Shown: positions 18,449 to 26,135 of the stretch, one piece after another
Position numbering within the stretch: position 1 is the stretch's first letter
Layout: the number at the start of each line of letters is the position of its first letter
Source of the DNA: JABMQB01 sp963678235
GTDB lineage: Bacteria; Bacteroidota; Bacteroidia; Bacteroidales; Prolixibacteraceae
Assembly (NCBI GenBank): GCA_963678235.1
Contig: OY782766.1
Coordinates: 310,001 to 374,000, forward strand
Reading direction: 5' to 3'
Length of the DNA: 64,000 bases
Made by a program: the position numbers and the translations under genes
Notes under the pieces: model-generated
Database searches by the model: none
What the model was told of the DNA's origin: nothing
The model's input: only the letters and a program-made list of their open reading frames with translations

Positions 18449-18967
18449 ATGAGACATTTATTAAAGACACTACTTATAGCACTTTTTGTGGTTGCTACAG
18501 TAAGTTTTGCGAGTGCACAAGCTCCAAAATTCGGGCACATTGACCTGCAAGCCCTTATTCAAATTATGCCTGAAAGAGCAAACTCTGAGGCAGAGTTTAA
18601 AAAGTTCCAGGACGAATTGCAGGGACAAATGGATGTGATGCAGGAAGAATATTCCAAAAAACTGGAAGAATTTCAGGCAAAACAAGATTCTGTTTCTGAT
18701 TTTATAAAGAATGCACTTGCTTCCGACCTTCAGGACCTAACGCAAAGAATTCAGAATTTTAATCAGGTAGCGCAACAACAAATGCAAACCAAACAAAATG
18801 AATTGCTGGCCCCGATATTCAAAAAAGCTGAAGATGCTGTTCAAGAAGTTGGAAAAGAGCAAGGCTTATTATATGTATTTGATGTAGGCACAAGGGTATT
18901 GCTGTATAAATCAAACGACAGTGTGGATATACTTCCTTTGGTAAAAACAAAACTTGGAATTCAATAA
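18449..18967 (+). CDS. OmpH/Skp-family periplasmic chaperone (second copy)
   Basis: 172 residues from the ATG at 18449 (a TTG six bases upstream is in frame). The signal peptide ends near residue 24 (VSFASAQ). The layout is as in the first copy: KFGHIDLQALIQIMPERANSE, a long helical region rich in Gln, Glu and Lys (about 40-130), and the closing strand LLYVFDVGTRVLLY. The two paralogues are clearly diverged rather than a recent duplicate. It probably chaperones barrel proteins toward BamA. An intrinsic terminator follows, closing the envelope operon before murI. Confidence 0.92.
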   Translation: MRHLLKTLLIALFVVATVSFASAQAPKFGHIDLQALIQIMPERANSEAEFKKFQDELQGQMDVMQEEYSKKLEEFQAKQDSVSDFIKNALASDLQDLTQRIQNFNQVAQQQMQTKQNELLAPIFKKAEDAVQEVGKEQGLLYVFDVGTRVLLYKSNDSVDILPLVKTKLGIQ

Positions 18968-18987
18968 GAATCAAGATACAATTTACG

Positions 18988-19027
18988 AAAAGCCATTTTC
19001 AATTTTATTTGAAGATGGCTTTTTTGA
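18988..19027 (+). terminator. intrinsic terminator after the second skp gene
   Basis: A stem of about 14 bp (aaagccattttcaa with ttgaagatggcttt, one G-U type mismatch) and a six-base loop are followed by a run of T residues. It lies 20 bp after the stop codon and about 25 bp before murI, suggesting that murI has its own promoter. Confidence 0.85.
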
Positions 19028-19051
19028 TTATATTGTGTACGAATTTATAGC

Positions 19052-19882
19052 ATGGACAAACAGTATTCACCAATAGGGGTTTTTGATTCAGGTTATGGAG
19101 GTTTAACAGTTCTAAAAGAACTAAAAAAACAACTTCCTAAATACGATTATATTTATTTGGGCGACAATGCAAGGAATCCTTATGGAACAAGGTCTTTCGA
19201 AACGGTATATCAATACACGCTGGAGGCTATAAAGAAGTTGTTTGAGTTGGGGTGCAACCTGATTATTGTAGCATGTAACACTGCATCGGCAAAAGCACTA
19301 CGGAATATACAGCAGCTCGATTTGCCAACAATTGACCCAACCAAAAGAGTGTTGGGGGTTATCCGGCCAAGTGTTGAGAAGGTGGTAGAAATATCCCAAA
19401 GTGGAAGGGTAGGAGTACTGGGTACTGTGGGAACGGTGAATTCCGAGTCGTATGTTATGGAATTTAAGCACACCTTAAAAACAACTATTTCCGTTGTGCA
19501 GGAAGCATGCCCGATGTGGGTACCAATAGTTGAAAACAATGAAATAGGTACGGATGGTGCAAATTATTTTGTTGAAAAGAACCTGAAAGGCATCCTTCAA
19601 AAGGATCCTGAACTGGATACTTTAATACTTGGATGTACACACTATCCATTTCTTCTGGAAAGCATTAAAAAATATATTCCTGACCATATACAAATTGTTT
19701 CACAGGGAGCTGTTGTTGGTGAAAAACTGATTGATTATTTGCAAAGGCATCCTGAAATGGAAATGAGGTGTTCAAAGAACCAGACCACACAATATTATAC
19801 CACCGAATCGGTGATAACATTTGAAGAACGAGCAGGATTTTTCCTTGGCGAAAAGCTGAGGGCATCGCATGTTGTTTTATAA
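19052..19882 (+). CDS. murI: glutamate racemase
   Basis: 276 residues. It supplies D-glutamate for peptidoglycan. The two catalytic cysteines are in VACNTASAKAL (about residue 73) and LILGCTHYPFL (about residue 192). The N-terminal IGVFDSGYGGLTVLKEL and the LGDNARNPYG motif are typical. It lies at the end of the envelope cluster and is convergent with the DEAD-box helicase gene, 20 bp apart. Confidence 0.96.
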   Translation: MDKQYSPIGVFDSGYGGLTVLKELKKQLPKYDYIYLGDNARNPYGTRSFETVYQYTLEAIKKLFELGCNLIIVACNTASAKALRNIQQLDLPTIDPTKRVLGVIRPSVEKVVEISQSGRVGVLGTVGTVNSESYVMEFKHTLKTTISVVQEACPMWVPIVENNEIGTDGANYFVEKNLKGILQKDPELDTLILGCTHYPFLLESIKKYIPDHIQIVSQGAVVGEKLIDYLQRHPEMEMRCSKNQTTQYYTTESVITFEERAGFFLGEKLRASHVVL

Positions 19883-19902
19883 TCAAAGCTGGTTCACCAC
19901 AA

Positions 19903-21171
19903 TTACCTTTTTCGAAACGATTTGGATGAACCCGTTTTATTTTTCTTGCTATTTCTAGCTGCAAAAAAAGCTTGTTTTCTAAGTATCTTTTCTTTTTCCC
20001 AATCCTTTTTCTCGGCTTTGGTCATTTTTTTATCTGTTTGTGGGTATGGGTTATCTTCCACTTGCTGAATCTCTTTTTTAATTAATTTTTCAATGTCTTT
20101 AATAAAGATATTTTCTTCAGGTTCACAAATTGAAATTGCAATGCCTTCTTCCCCTGCCCTGCCTGACCTGCCAATTCTGTGAACATAGGTTTCGGCAATA
20201 TTCGGGATATCATAATTAATCACGTGTTTTAATTTGTCAATATCGATTCCCCTTGCAGCAATGTCGGTGGCAACCAAGATCCTTATCTTCCCATCTTTAA
20301 ACTGGGCTAACGCTTTTTGTCTTTGATTTTGGGCTTTATCACCGTGTATGGCAGCAGCCTTAATTTTTTCTTTTTTTAGGTTTCTTACAATTCTGTCGGC
20401 ACCGTGTTTTGTTCGCGAGAAAAGAAGTACCTGACGGATGCTTTGGTCCTTAAGGATGTGGATAAGCAGCTTGTTCTTACTTGATTTATTGGTGTAATAG
20501 ATGTATTGTTGGATTGTGTTTGCCGTTGAAGATACCTGGTTTACTTCCACTTTTACCGGATCTTTCAGGATTTTTTTTGATAAATCAACTATATTCTTTG
20601 GCATAGTCGCTGAAAAAAACAAGGATTGCCTTGCTTCTGGTAATTTTGCTATTATTTTACGAATATCATTGATAAAACCCATGTCAAGCATTCTGTCTGC
20701 CTCATCCAGAACAAAATATTCGATGCCATTCAAGTGTATGATTCCCTGATCCATCAAATCTATCAGCCTGCCCGGTGTAGCAACCAATACATCAATTCCC
20801 TGACGCACTGCCGAAACTTGTTTTCCTTGTGATACCCCGCCAAAAATAACCGTGTTTTTAATATTTGTGTACATACCATAAGTAGTAAAACTCTCACCAA
20901 TTTGAATTGCCAATTCCCGTGTAGGGGTTATAATAAGGCTCCGAATTTGGCGTTTATCGGTTCTTTGTTTCTTATCAAGCATTAGATGCTGCAAAATTGG
21001 AATAGCAAAAGCAGCTGTTTTCCCAGTTCCTGTTTGTGCACTTCCCAAAACATCTTTTCCGTTTAATATCAGAGGAATAGCTTTTTCCTGGATTTTGGTA
21101 GGATGTATATAATTTTCTTCGCCAAGTGCTTTTAATATTGGCGTTATAAGTTTTAAATCGTTAAATCGCAT
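19903..21171 (-). CDS. DEAD-box ATP-dependent RNA helicase (RhlE-like)
   Basis: 422 residues from the ATG at 21171 (an in-frame TTG upstream adds nine residues that do not look conserved). Helicase motifs appear in order: the Q motif region HPTKIQEKAIP, Walker A AQTGTGKT, VATPGRLIDL, DEAD in VLDEADRMLDMGF, SAT in FFSATMPK, and VATDIAARGIDI with HRIGRSGRAG. The C-terminal 60 residues are lysine-rich, as in RhlE-type RNA remodelling enzymes involved in ribosome assembly or RNA decay. It is a single gene with a good promoter match upstream. Confidence 0.95.
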   Translation of the reverse strand: MRFNDLKLITPILKALGEENYIHPTKIQEKAIPLILNGKDVLGSAQTGTGKTAAFAIPILQHLMLDKKQRTDKRQIRSLIITPTRELAIQIGESFTTYGMYTNIKNTVIFGGVSQGKQVSAVRQGIDVLVATPGRLIDLMDQGIIHLNGIEYFVLDEADRMLDMGFINDIRKIIAKLPEARQSLFFSATMPKNIVDLSKKILKDPVKVEVNQVSSTANTIQQYIYYTNKSSKNKLLIHILKDQSIRQVLLFSRTKHGADRIVRNLKKEKIKAAAIHGDKAQNQRQKALAQFKDGKIRILVATDIAARGIDIDKLKHVINYDIPNIAETYVHRIGRSGRAGEEGIAISICEPEENIFIKDIEKLIKKEIQQVEDNPYPQTDKKMTKAEKKDWEKEKILRKQAFFAARNSKKNKTGSSKSFRKR

Positions 21172-21241
21172 GAAATATAAATTGTTAATCCAGAACAACT
21201 GTTGGGGTAAATTTATTCGGGATGGTAAATAATTAAGGGGG

Positions 21242-21269
21242 CAAAGGTACGTAATTAATTGTGATGCAA
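21242..21269 (-). promoter_or_regulatory. promoter candidate for the DEAD-box helicase gene
   Basis: On the minus strand, TTG (21267-21269) and TACCTTTG (21242-21249) are separated by 17 nt. The predicted start site is about 65-70 nt ahead of the ATG at 21171. Confidence 0.5.
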
Positions 21270-21416
21270 TTTCCTATTGTCAATTTACGGGCAGTGACCC
21301 TGTCATAACCTTCAACAATCAATGTTCCGTAAGGTTTACAAAGCCCTTATATTTAAGGAAATAATACGCATGTTAAATTGTTGGTTGCTTTTATGGCTTT
21401 AGATTCTGCTCTCCCA

Positions 21417-22448
21417 TTAAATAACCATAATTAGCTTTTCGGAAGAAGCAACTAGTTTACCGAAAGGTTTTGCATTAAGGTTATTTTCCTGCAATAATTT
21501 TTCAACCTCATCACACGCACTTTCTTCAACGGCAATCAGCAATCCCCCGCTGGTTTGGGGGTCACATAAGATTAGTTTTTGGTTGTCTTCTTTTAGCTTA
21601 ATTTGCTGCCCATAACTTTCCCAATTTCGATGCGTTCCGCCCGGCATGCATCCTTTTTCAATGTATTCAGGTGTACTTTCAAATATTGGGATTTTATCCC
21701 ATTCTATTTCAGCCGAAAGGCGGCTGCCTTCGCACATTTCAGTAAGGTGCCCCAGCAAGCCAAAACCGGTTACATCGGTCATTGCTTTTATTCCATCAAC
21801 AGTCGCTAATTTTTCGCCGATTTTATTTAAAGTTGCCATCGAATCGGGGGCAATATTCTGATGTTCCGGAGCTAATTTTCCTTGTTTTTGTGCAGTAGTA
21901 AAAACCCCGACCCCGAGAGGTTTGGTTAAATAAAGCCTGCATCCTTCGGTAGCAGTATCGTTTCTTTTAAGATTATTGATTTTAACCTTCCCGGTTACAG
22001 CAAGTCCAAAAATTGGTTCAGGGCTATCGATACTATGACCGCCTGCCAGTGTTATTCCAGCTTCCAGACATGCTTGTCGACCGCCTTCCAGCACTTTTTG
22101 AGCAACTTCAGCTTCAATTTTATTGATCGGCCAGCCTAAAATTGCAATTGCCAAAAGTGGGCTTCCACCCATGGCATATACATCGCTAATTGCATTGCAT
22201 GCCGCAATTTTACCGAAAGTAAACGGATCATCCACAATGGGCATAAAAAAATCGGTGGTGCTAATAATTGCTGTACCATCACCCATGTCGTAAACTGCTG
22301 CATCGTCCCGGCTGTCGTTCCCAACCAGCAATTTTGAATCAATGGGGGCGACACTGGTTGTTTTTAAAATAGTGCTTAATACTTTTGGCGAAATTTTACA
22401 CCCGCAGCCTGCACCATGGCTGTATTGTGTTAGTTTAATGTTGTTCAT
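21417..22448 (-). CDS. selD: selenide, water dikinase (selenophosphate synthetase)
   Basis: 343 residues from the ATG at 22448, which overlaps the last 14 bases of mnmH. It makes selenophosphate from selenide and ATP. The N-terminal RLTQ-type start reads KLTQYSHGAGCGCKISP: the catalytic position is Cys15 with Lys18, equivalent to Cys17 and Lys20 of the E. coli enzyme, so this is a cysteine and not a selenocysteine form. Further motifs are DAAVYDMGDG, STTDFFMPIVDDPF, AISDVYAMGG and TDVTGFGLLGH. Translational overlap with mnmH indicates that the selenium is destined at least for tRNA 2-selenouridine. Confidence 0.97.
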   Translation of the reverse strand: MNNIKLTQYSHGAGCGCKISPKVLSTILKTTSVAPIDSKLLVGNDSRDDAAVYDMGDGTAIISTTDFFMPIVDDPFTFGKIAACNAISDVYAMGGSPLLAIAILGWPINKIEAEVAQKVLEGGRQACLEAGITLAGGHSIDSPEPIFGLAVTGKVKINNLKRNDTATEGCRLYLTKPLGVGVFTTAQKQGKLAPEHQNIAPDSMATLNKIGEKLATVDGIKAMTDVTGFGLLGHLTEMCEGSRLSAEIEWDKIPIFESTPEYIEKGCMPGGTHRNWESYGQQIKLKEDNQKLILCDPQTSGGLLIAVEESACDEVEKLLQENNLNAKPFGKLVASSEKLIMVI

Positions 22449-23466
22449 ATTGTTTGGCAATTGTTTTTATTAAGAATGCATTATTTGCGTGGTTCACGGT
22501 GTTTTGTGGAATTTTTACGACCATTGCTCCTTCACGTTTATTCATTCCCTTCAGGTAGGCTTTATCGTAATACTGAAGCACAGTTAATGCAACCTCATGG
22601 TACTTGTTTTGTTTCAAAAGCTCCACAGAATTTTTCCAGTTTAAACCACCAATCCGTTTTGATATGCGCTCCAATGAATTTGCAAGCTCAACATCATCGC
22701 AATTGGCATATTCTGAAACAAGATGTTTGGCACGTTCGTTTTTTGGTATATCAATAAAAAATAATCGGGAACTTCTGATTTGCCTGTAAAAGGGCATTGG
22801 TATTCTAACAGCACCAATGTTATGGCTTTCGTCTTCCACCCAAACAGGTTTAGTCAGGTCCAGTTTTTGCCATTGTTCATAAAGGTCGTTTTCAAATTGT
22901 TCGACACTTGGTTGTTCCTTTTCACCTATGGAGCCAAAAGCCGAACCTTTGTGGTTGGCTAATCCTTCCAGATCAATAATTTGTTCTCCCAGTTTTTGCA
23001 GCTCTTTCAGTATATATGTTTTTCCACTGCCTGTGAATCCTCCCAATACCTTGATGGGGGTTTCTCTCCCCAGTTGGTTAAGAACTTGGTTTCTATAGGA
23101 TTTATATCCCCCAATAATTATGCGCACATCGTTAAAACCATTATCACTGAGGTGTTTTGCAAACGAACGGCTACGCATTCCACCTCTCCAGCAATGGATT
23201 ATCACGTTTTTAGCGGGAGCAATTCTTAGGGAAGAATTAATAAAGTCATCGAGTTTTGGGTTTACATATTTGTAACCCAAATCAATTGCGGCATCTTTTG
23301 ATTGTTGTTTGTAAACAGTGCCAATATGTGCCCTCTCATCGTTAGTAAATAAAGGAATGTTTATCGCTCCCGGGATATGTCCTTTTTTGAATTCCCCTGG
23401 CGAACGAACATCAATTATTGGATAATCAAGCGCAAATATGTTTTCAATTTGAATGTCAGAAAGCAT
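22435..23466 (-). CDS. mnmH: tRNA 2-selenouridine synthase
   Basis: 343 residues from the ATG at 23466 (an upstream TTG at 23484 is less likely). MnmH/SelU (YbbB) replaces the sulfur of 2-thiouridine at the wobble position of certain tRNAs with selenium through a geranylated intermediate. The N-terminal rhodanese domain (about 1-125) has the catalytic Cys92 in HCWRGGMRSRSF. The C-terminal P-loop domain has GGFTGSGKT at about 142-150. It overlaps selD by 14 bp in a two-gene operon. No selA or selB is visible in the window. Confidence 0.95.
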   Translation of the reverse strand: MLSDIQIENIFALDYPIIDVRSPGEFKKGHIPGAINIPLFTNDERAHIGTVYKQQSKDAAIDLGYKYVNPKLDDFINSSLRIAPAKNVIIHCWRGGMRSRSFAKHLSDNGFNDVRIIIGGYKSYRNQVLNQLGRETPIKVLGGFTGSGKTYILKELQKLGEQIIDLEGLANHKGSAFGSIGEKEQPSVEQFENDLYEQWQKLDLTKPVWVEDESHNIGAVRIPMPFYRQIRSSRLFFIDIPKNERAKHLVSEYANCDDVELANSLERISKRIGGLNWKNSVELLKQNKYHEVALTVLQYYDKAYLKGMNKREGAMVVKIPQNTVNHANNAFLIKTIAKQYEQH

Positions 23467-23590
23467 GCTTGCAAAAGTAGCCAAATTCTTGATGGGTAGT
23501 CCAAGTTATCTGACTTATTCGTTCAATCAAAAGCGTTTAATTCTTATTTATGCTGGCGAAAGAATGATTTGAATAATCCTGAAGATCACT

Positions 23591-25849
23591 TCAATTTTTC
23601 ACAAGCACCCTTTTAAATACTCCTTTAGGTGTCGTAATTTTTAAAAGGTAAGTGCCGCTTTGCAGATGTTGCAAGTTATACCTGTTGGAATTGTTCTCAA
23701 ATGTTTCAATAAGCCTTCCATTAATTGAGTATAATTCAATTTTTTCAATATTGAAGGAAGTAGAAATATGCAGGATGTTTTTTACAGGATTTGGATATAA
23801 AACCAGTTCAGCATCCTTTAAGTCATTTATTGCAGTGGTATATTCAACACTCATATAATACAAGTTCGCAACATTGTCTTTGGTAATTTGATAGTTGCCT
23901 GCAGGAATGGTCAAAATTAAAATTCCGGCGGTTGCCTGATAGCTTGTGCCATTAATTTTTATTTCACCCGTAAAACTTTCGTTGAAAACGAGGGTAAGGA
24001 TTGCTTCCTGGCTAGTTGTGAAAGAAATGTTGGTACTCGATTCAATTTTCAGGCATTGGATGAGCGTCAAACCATTATAAATTACCGTTCCTTTTGAGTC
24101 GGAAAGGTTACCTGAAATGGTATAAAATGTGCTCGTTTTTCCATCTTCCGTAAAATTATGTACCCGGTCTTCGGCGGTCCCTCCGCCTCCGGGATCTCCT
24201 CCATTTCCATTGCTCTTTCCATCACCCTGAATAGAAACCAGGCTGGTTTGATACGAATTCAATGCATCTCTCAATGCTGAATTTACATCGTATAAAACAT
24301 CGTCAACTTCGTTATTAAATGACCATTGAAAGTCACCGCCATGCGTTCTTCCGGCAAAATTGACCACCTTTTCTTTTGCGTCCTGAGGCGAGTCAGGTGT
24401 GTAGGCATACATAATTTCCGTATTGGTGTCGAAATTATTATAGATATTTGCCCCGCGTGATGAAATAATAGTATTGCTCATTTCATCGTTTCGATTATCT
24501 GCAACGAACGCATCAAAATCTACCGTAGAATTTGGGAAAGTGGAGGAGGCATAGGGAACAAAACGTTTTTGCCCGCTCATATAATTATTGAATGCTTTAA
24601 TACTTCCACCGTCTTCTTTTGAGAAGGTTGGCATATCGGAGTAATCATTGCTTTGGGTTGATTCATCCCAAACGTCAGACCCCTGCATGGAAGTTAAGAT
24701 CGGGTATTTACAGTTCCTGAAATAATTTGCTTCAACAAATACTGATGAGCCATTGGTTGCCCCGACTCCATATTTTGCGTTTCCATCGTAATAATTATTG
24801 TACACGTGGGCAGAATAATAACGAACGCGCGGATGCCGGGAGTCGGAATGGTCGTACCAATTATGGTGATAGGTGATGAACAATCCTTCGGTACTTTCTT
24901 CGCTTAATCCCAGAAGGTTGCATTTGCCGGAATCCCAAAAATGATTGTACGAAAAGGTGACGTAAGTTGATCGTTTACAGTCCAGAGCTCCATCGCCCTT
25001 TGCCTGGTCAGAATCTCCTCCGGCATCACCATAAAAAAAATCGCAATGGTGTACCCAAATGTATTCGTTGTTTTGCTGTAATCCGATATTATCGCCCTCA
25101 TCGCTATTGGTATTCATGGTCCCAATATTCCTGATTTCGACATTGGCAGCATTTTTTATTCGTATTCCCCAACCATCGGCAACTGCATCATCACCAATAC
25201 CTTCAAAAGTAATAGAACTGTTTGGGTTCAGGTCGTTTTCGATCACAATATCGCCCTTGTTTAAATATTCAGGATCGGTAATTTGACCTATCAAACGAAT
25301 TATTAACGGACGAGTATCTTTTCCTTTTTTAAAGCCATCCAAAATGTTTTGCAACCCCACGCATGGATTAGAGTTGGCTCCTGTCACTTCAAGGGAAATT
25401 GTGTTTTTTGTATTTTCTGTGATGTATAAAATTACCGCATTATCTTTCGGGCTACCATTTATTTTATAAGCACCAGGAATGCGGTTATTTGAAAATGCAA
25501 AACCACTACGATCATGGTTTTCCACAACCAATGAAGGACTGGAAGTAGCTTCACCTTCCGAATTCGAAATAATTGGAACAACCCTCAAAGAATAGGTTCC
25601 CGAGTGAAGTCCTGGAACATCAGCCCGATAATAGCTTCCATAATTACGAATCAAAGGATCATCGATTTTGAGATTATTATATTCTTCCCCGTTCAGGTAA
25701 ACATGGAAGCTGTCAATACCTTGCTGTGCTTGCCATTTTATATAAATTGATTCAAACCAGGCACCTGATTCAACTATTGATGCCTGCTGTGCACTTATTT
25801 GTAATGAAACAAGAATGAAAATGATGTACGTAATTATCTTTTTTGACAT
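23591..25849 (-). CDS. secreted pectate lyase (PL1) with T9SS type A sorting domain
   Basis: 752 residues with a signal peptide to about residue 20 (LQISAQ). Residues about 25-110 look like a fibronectin-type beta domain. The PL1 parallel beta-helix follows (about 120-500) with YIWVHHCDFF, GALDCKRSTYVTFSYNHFWDSGK and YHHNWYDHSDSRHPRVR; the last includes the expected catalytic-region arginine. A Gly-rich linker (GGDPGGGGT) leads to a small beta domain, and the last about 75 residues are a type A C-terminal sorting domain (LYPNPVKN... GTYLLKI). The enzyme would be exported by the type IX system and cleave polygalacturonate by beta-elimination at the cell surface or outside. It stands alone, not in a visible polysaccharide utilisation locus. 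Confidence 0.93.
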   Translation of the reverse strand: MSKKIITYIIFILVSLQISAQQASIVESGAWFESIYIKWQAQQGIDSFHVYLNGEEYNNLKIDDPLIRNYGSYYRADVPGLHSGTYSLRVVPIISNSEGEATSSPSLVVENHDRSGFAFSNNRIPGAYKINGSPKDNAVILYITENTKNTISLEVTGANSNPCVGLQNILDGFKKGKDTRPLIIRLIGQITDPEYLNKGDIVIENDLNPNSSITFEGIGDDAVADGWGIRIKNAANVEIRNIGTMNTNSDEGDNIGLQQNNEYIWVHHCDFFYGDAGGDSDQAKGDGALDCKRSTYVTFSYNHFWDSGKCNLLGLSEESTEGLFITYHHNWYDHSDSRHPRVRYYSAHVYNNYYDGNAKYGVGATNGSSVFVEANYFRNCKYPILTSMQGSDVWDESTQSNDYSDMPTFSKEDGGSIKAFNNYMSGQKRFVPYASSTFPNSTVDFDAFVADNRNDEMSNTIISSRGANIYNNFDTNTEIMYAYTPDSPQDAKEKVVNFAGRTHGGDFQWSFNNEVDDVLYDVNSALRDALNSYQTSLVSIQGDGKSNGNGGDPGGGGTAEDRVHNFTEDGKTSTFYTISGNLSDSKGTVIYNGLTLIQCLKIESSTNISFTTSQEAILTLVFNESFTGEIKINGTSYQATAGILILTIPAGNYQITKDNVANLYYMSVEYTTAINDLKDAELVLYPNPVKNILHISTSFNIEKIELYSINGRLIETFENNSNRYNLQHLQSGTYLLKITTPKGVFKRVLVKN

Positions 25850-26135
25850 AATTTATAATTCAAAATTCGTTTATGGCTTATTGCATGATTTTCCAGCCTT
25901 TAAAGTTAATATTTTGTTTGTGGGCAGAGAAAGTTTTGGTTAATGATGGTCTGGAATAATCTTACTTATTCCGGATGAAGTAATCATTGATAAAAAGATA
26001 TTGATTGAAAATAAATGAACAAGAGTAAAAAATAGTTGCAAGTTTGTAATTATGGGCAGCGATTGTAAACAAATAATTCATCTTACATCTGCGCTATTTG
26101 GTTAAAAGAAAAAAACGAATCTTTAAATCAAAATT

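Noticed and set aside
22398..22415. Selenocysteine codon or SECIS element in selD
   Set aside because: The catalytic position is encoded as cysteine (GAGCGCK), there is no in-frame UGA and no stem-loop follows it.
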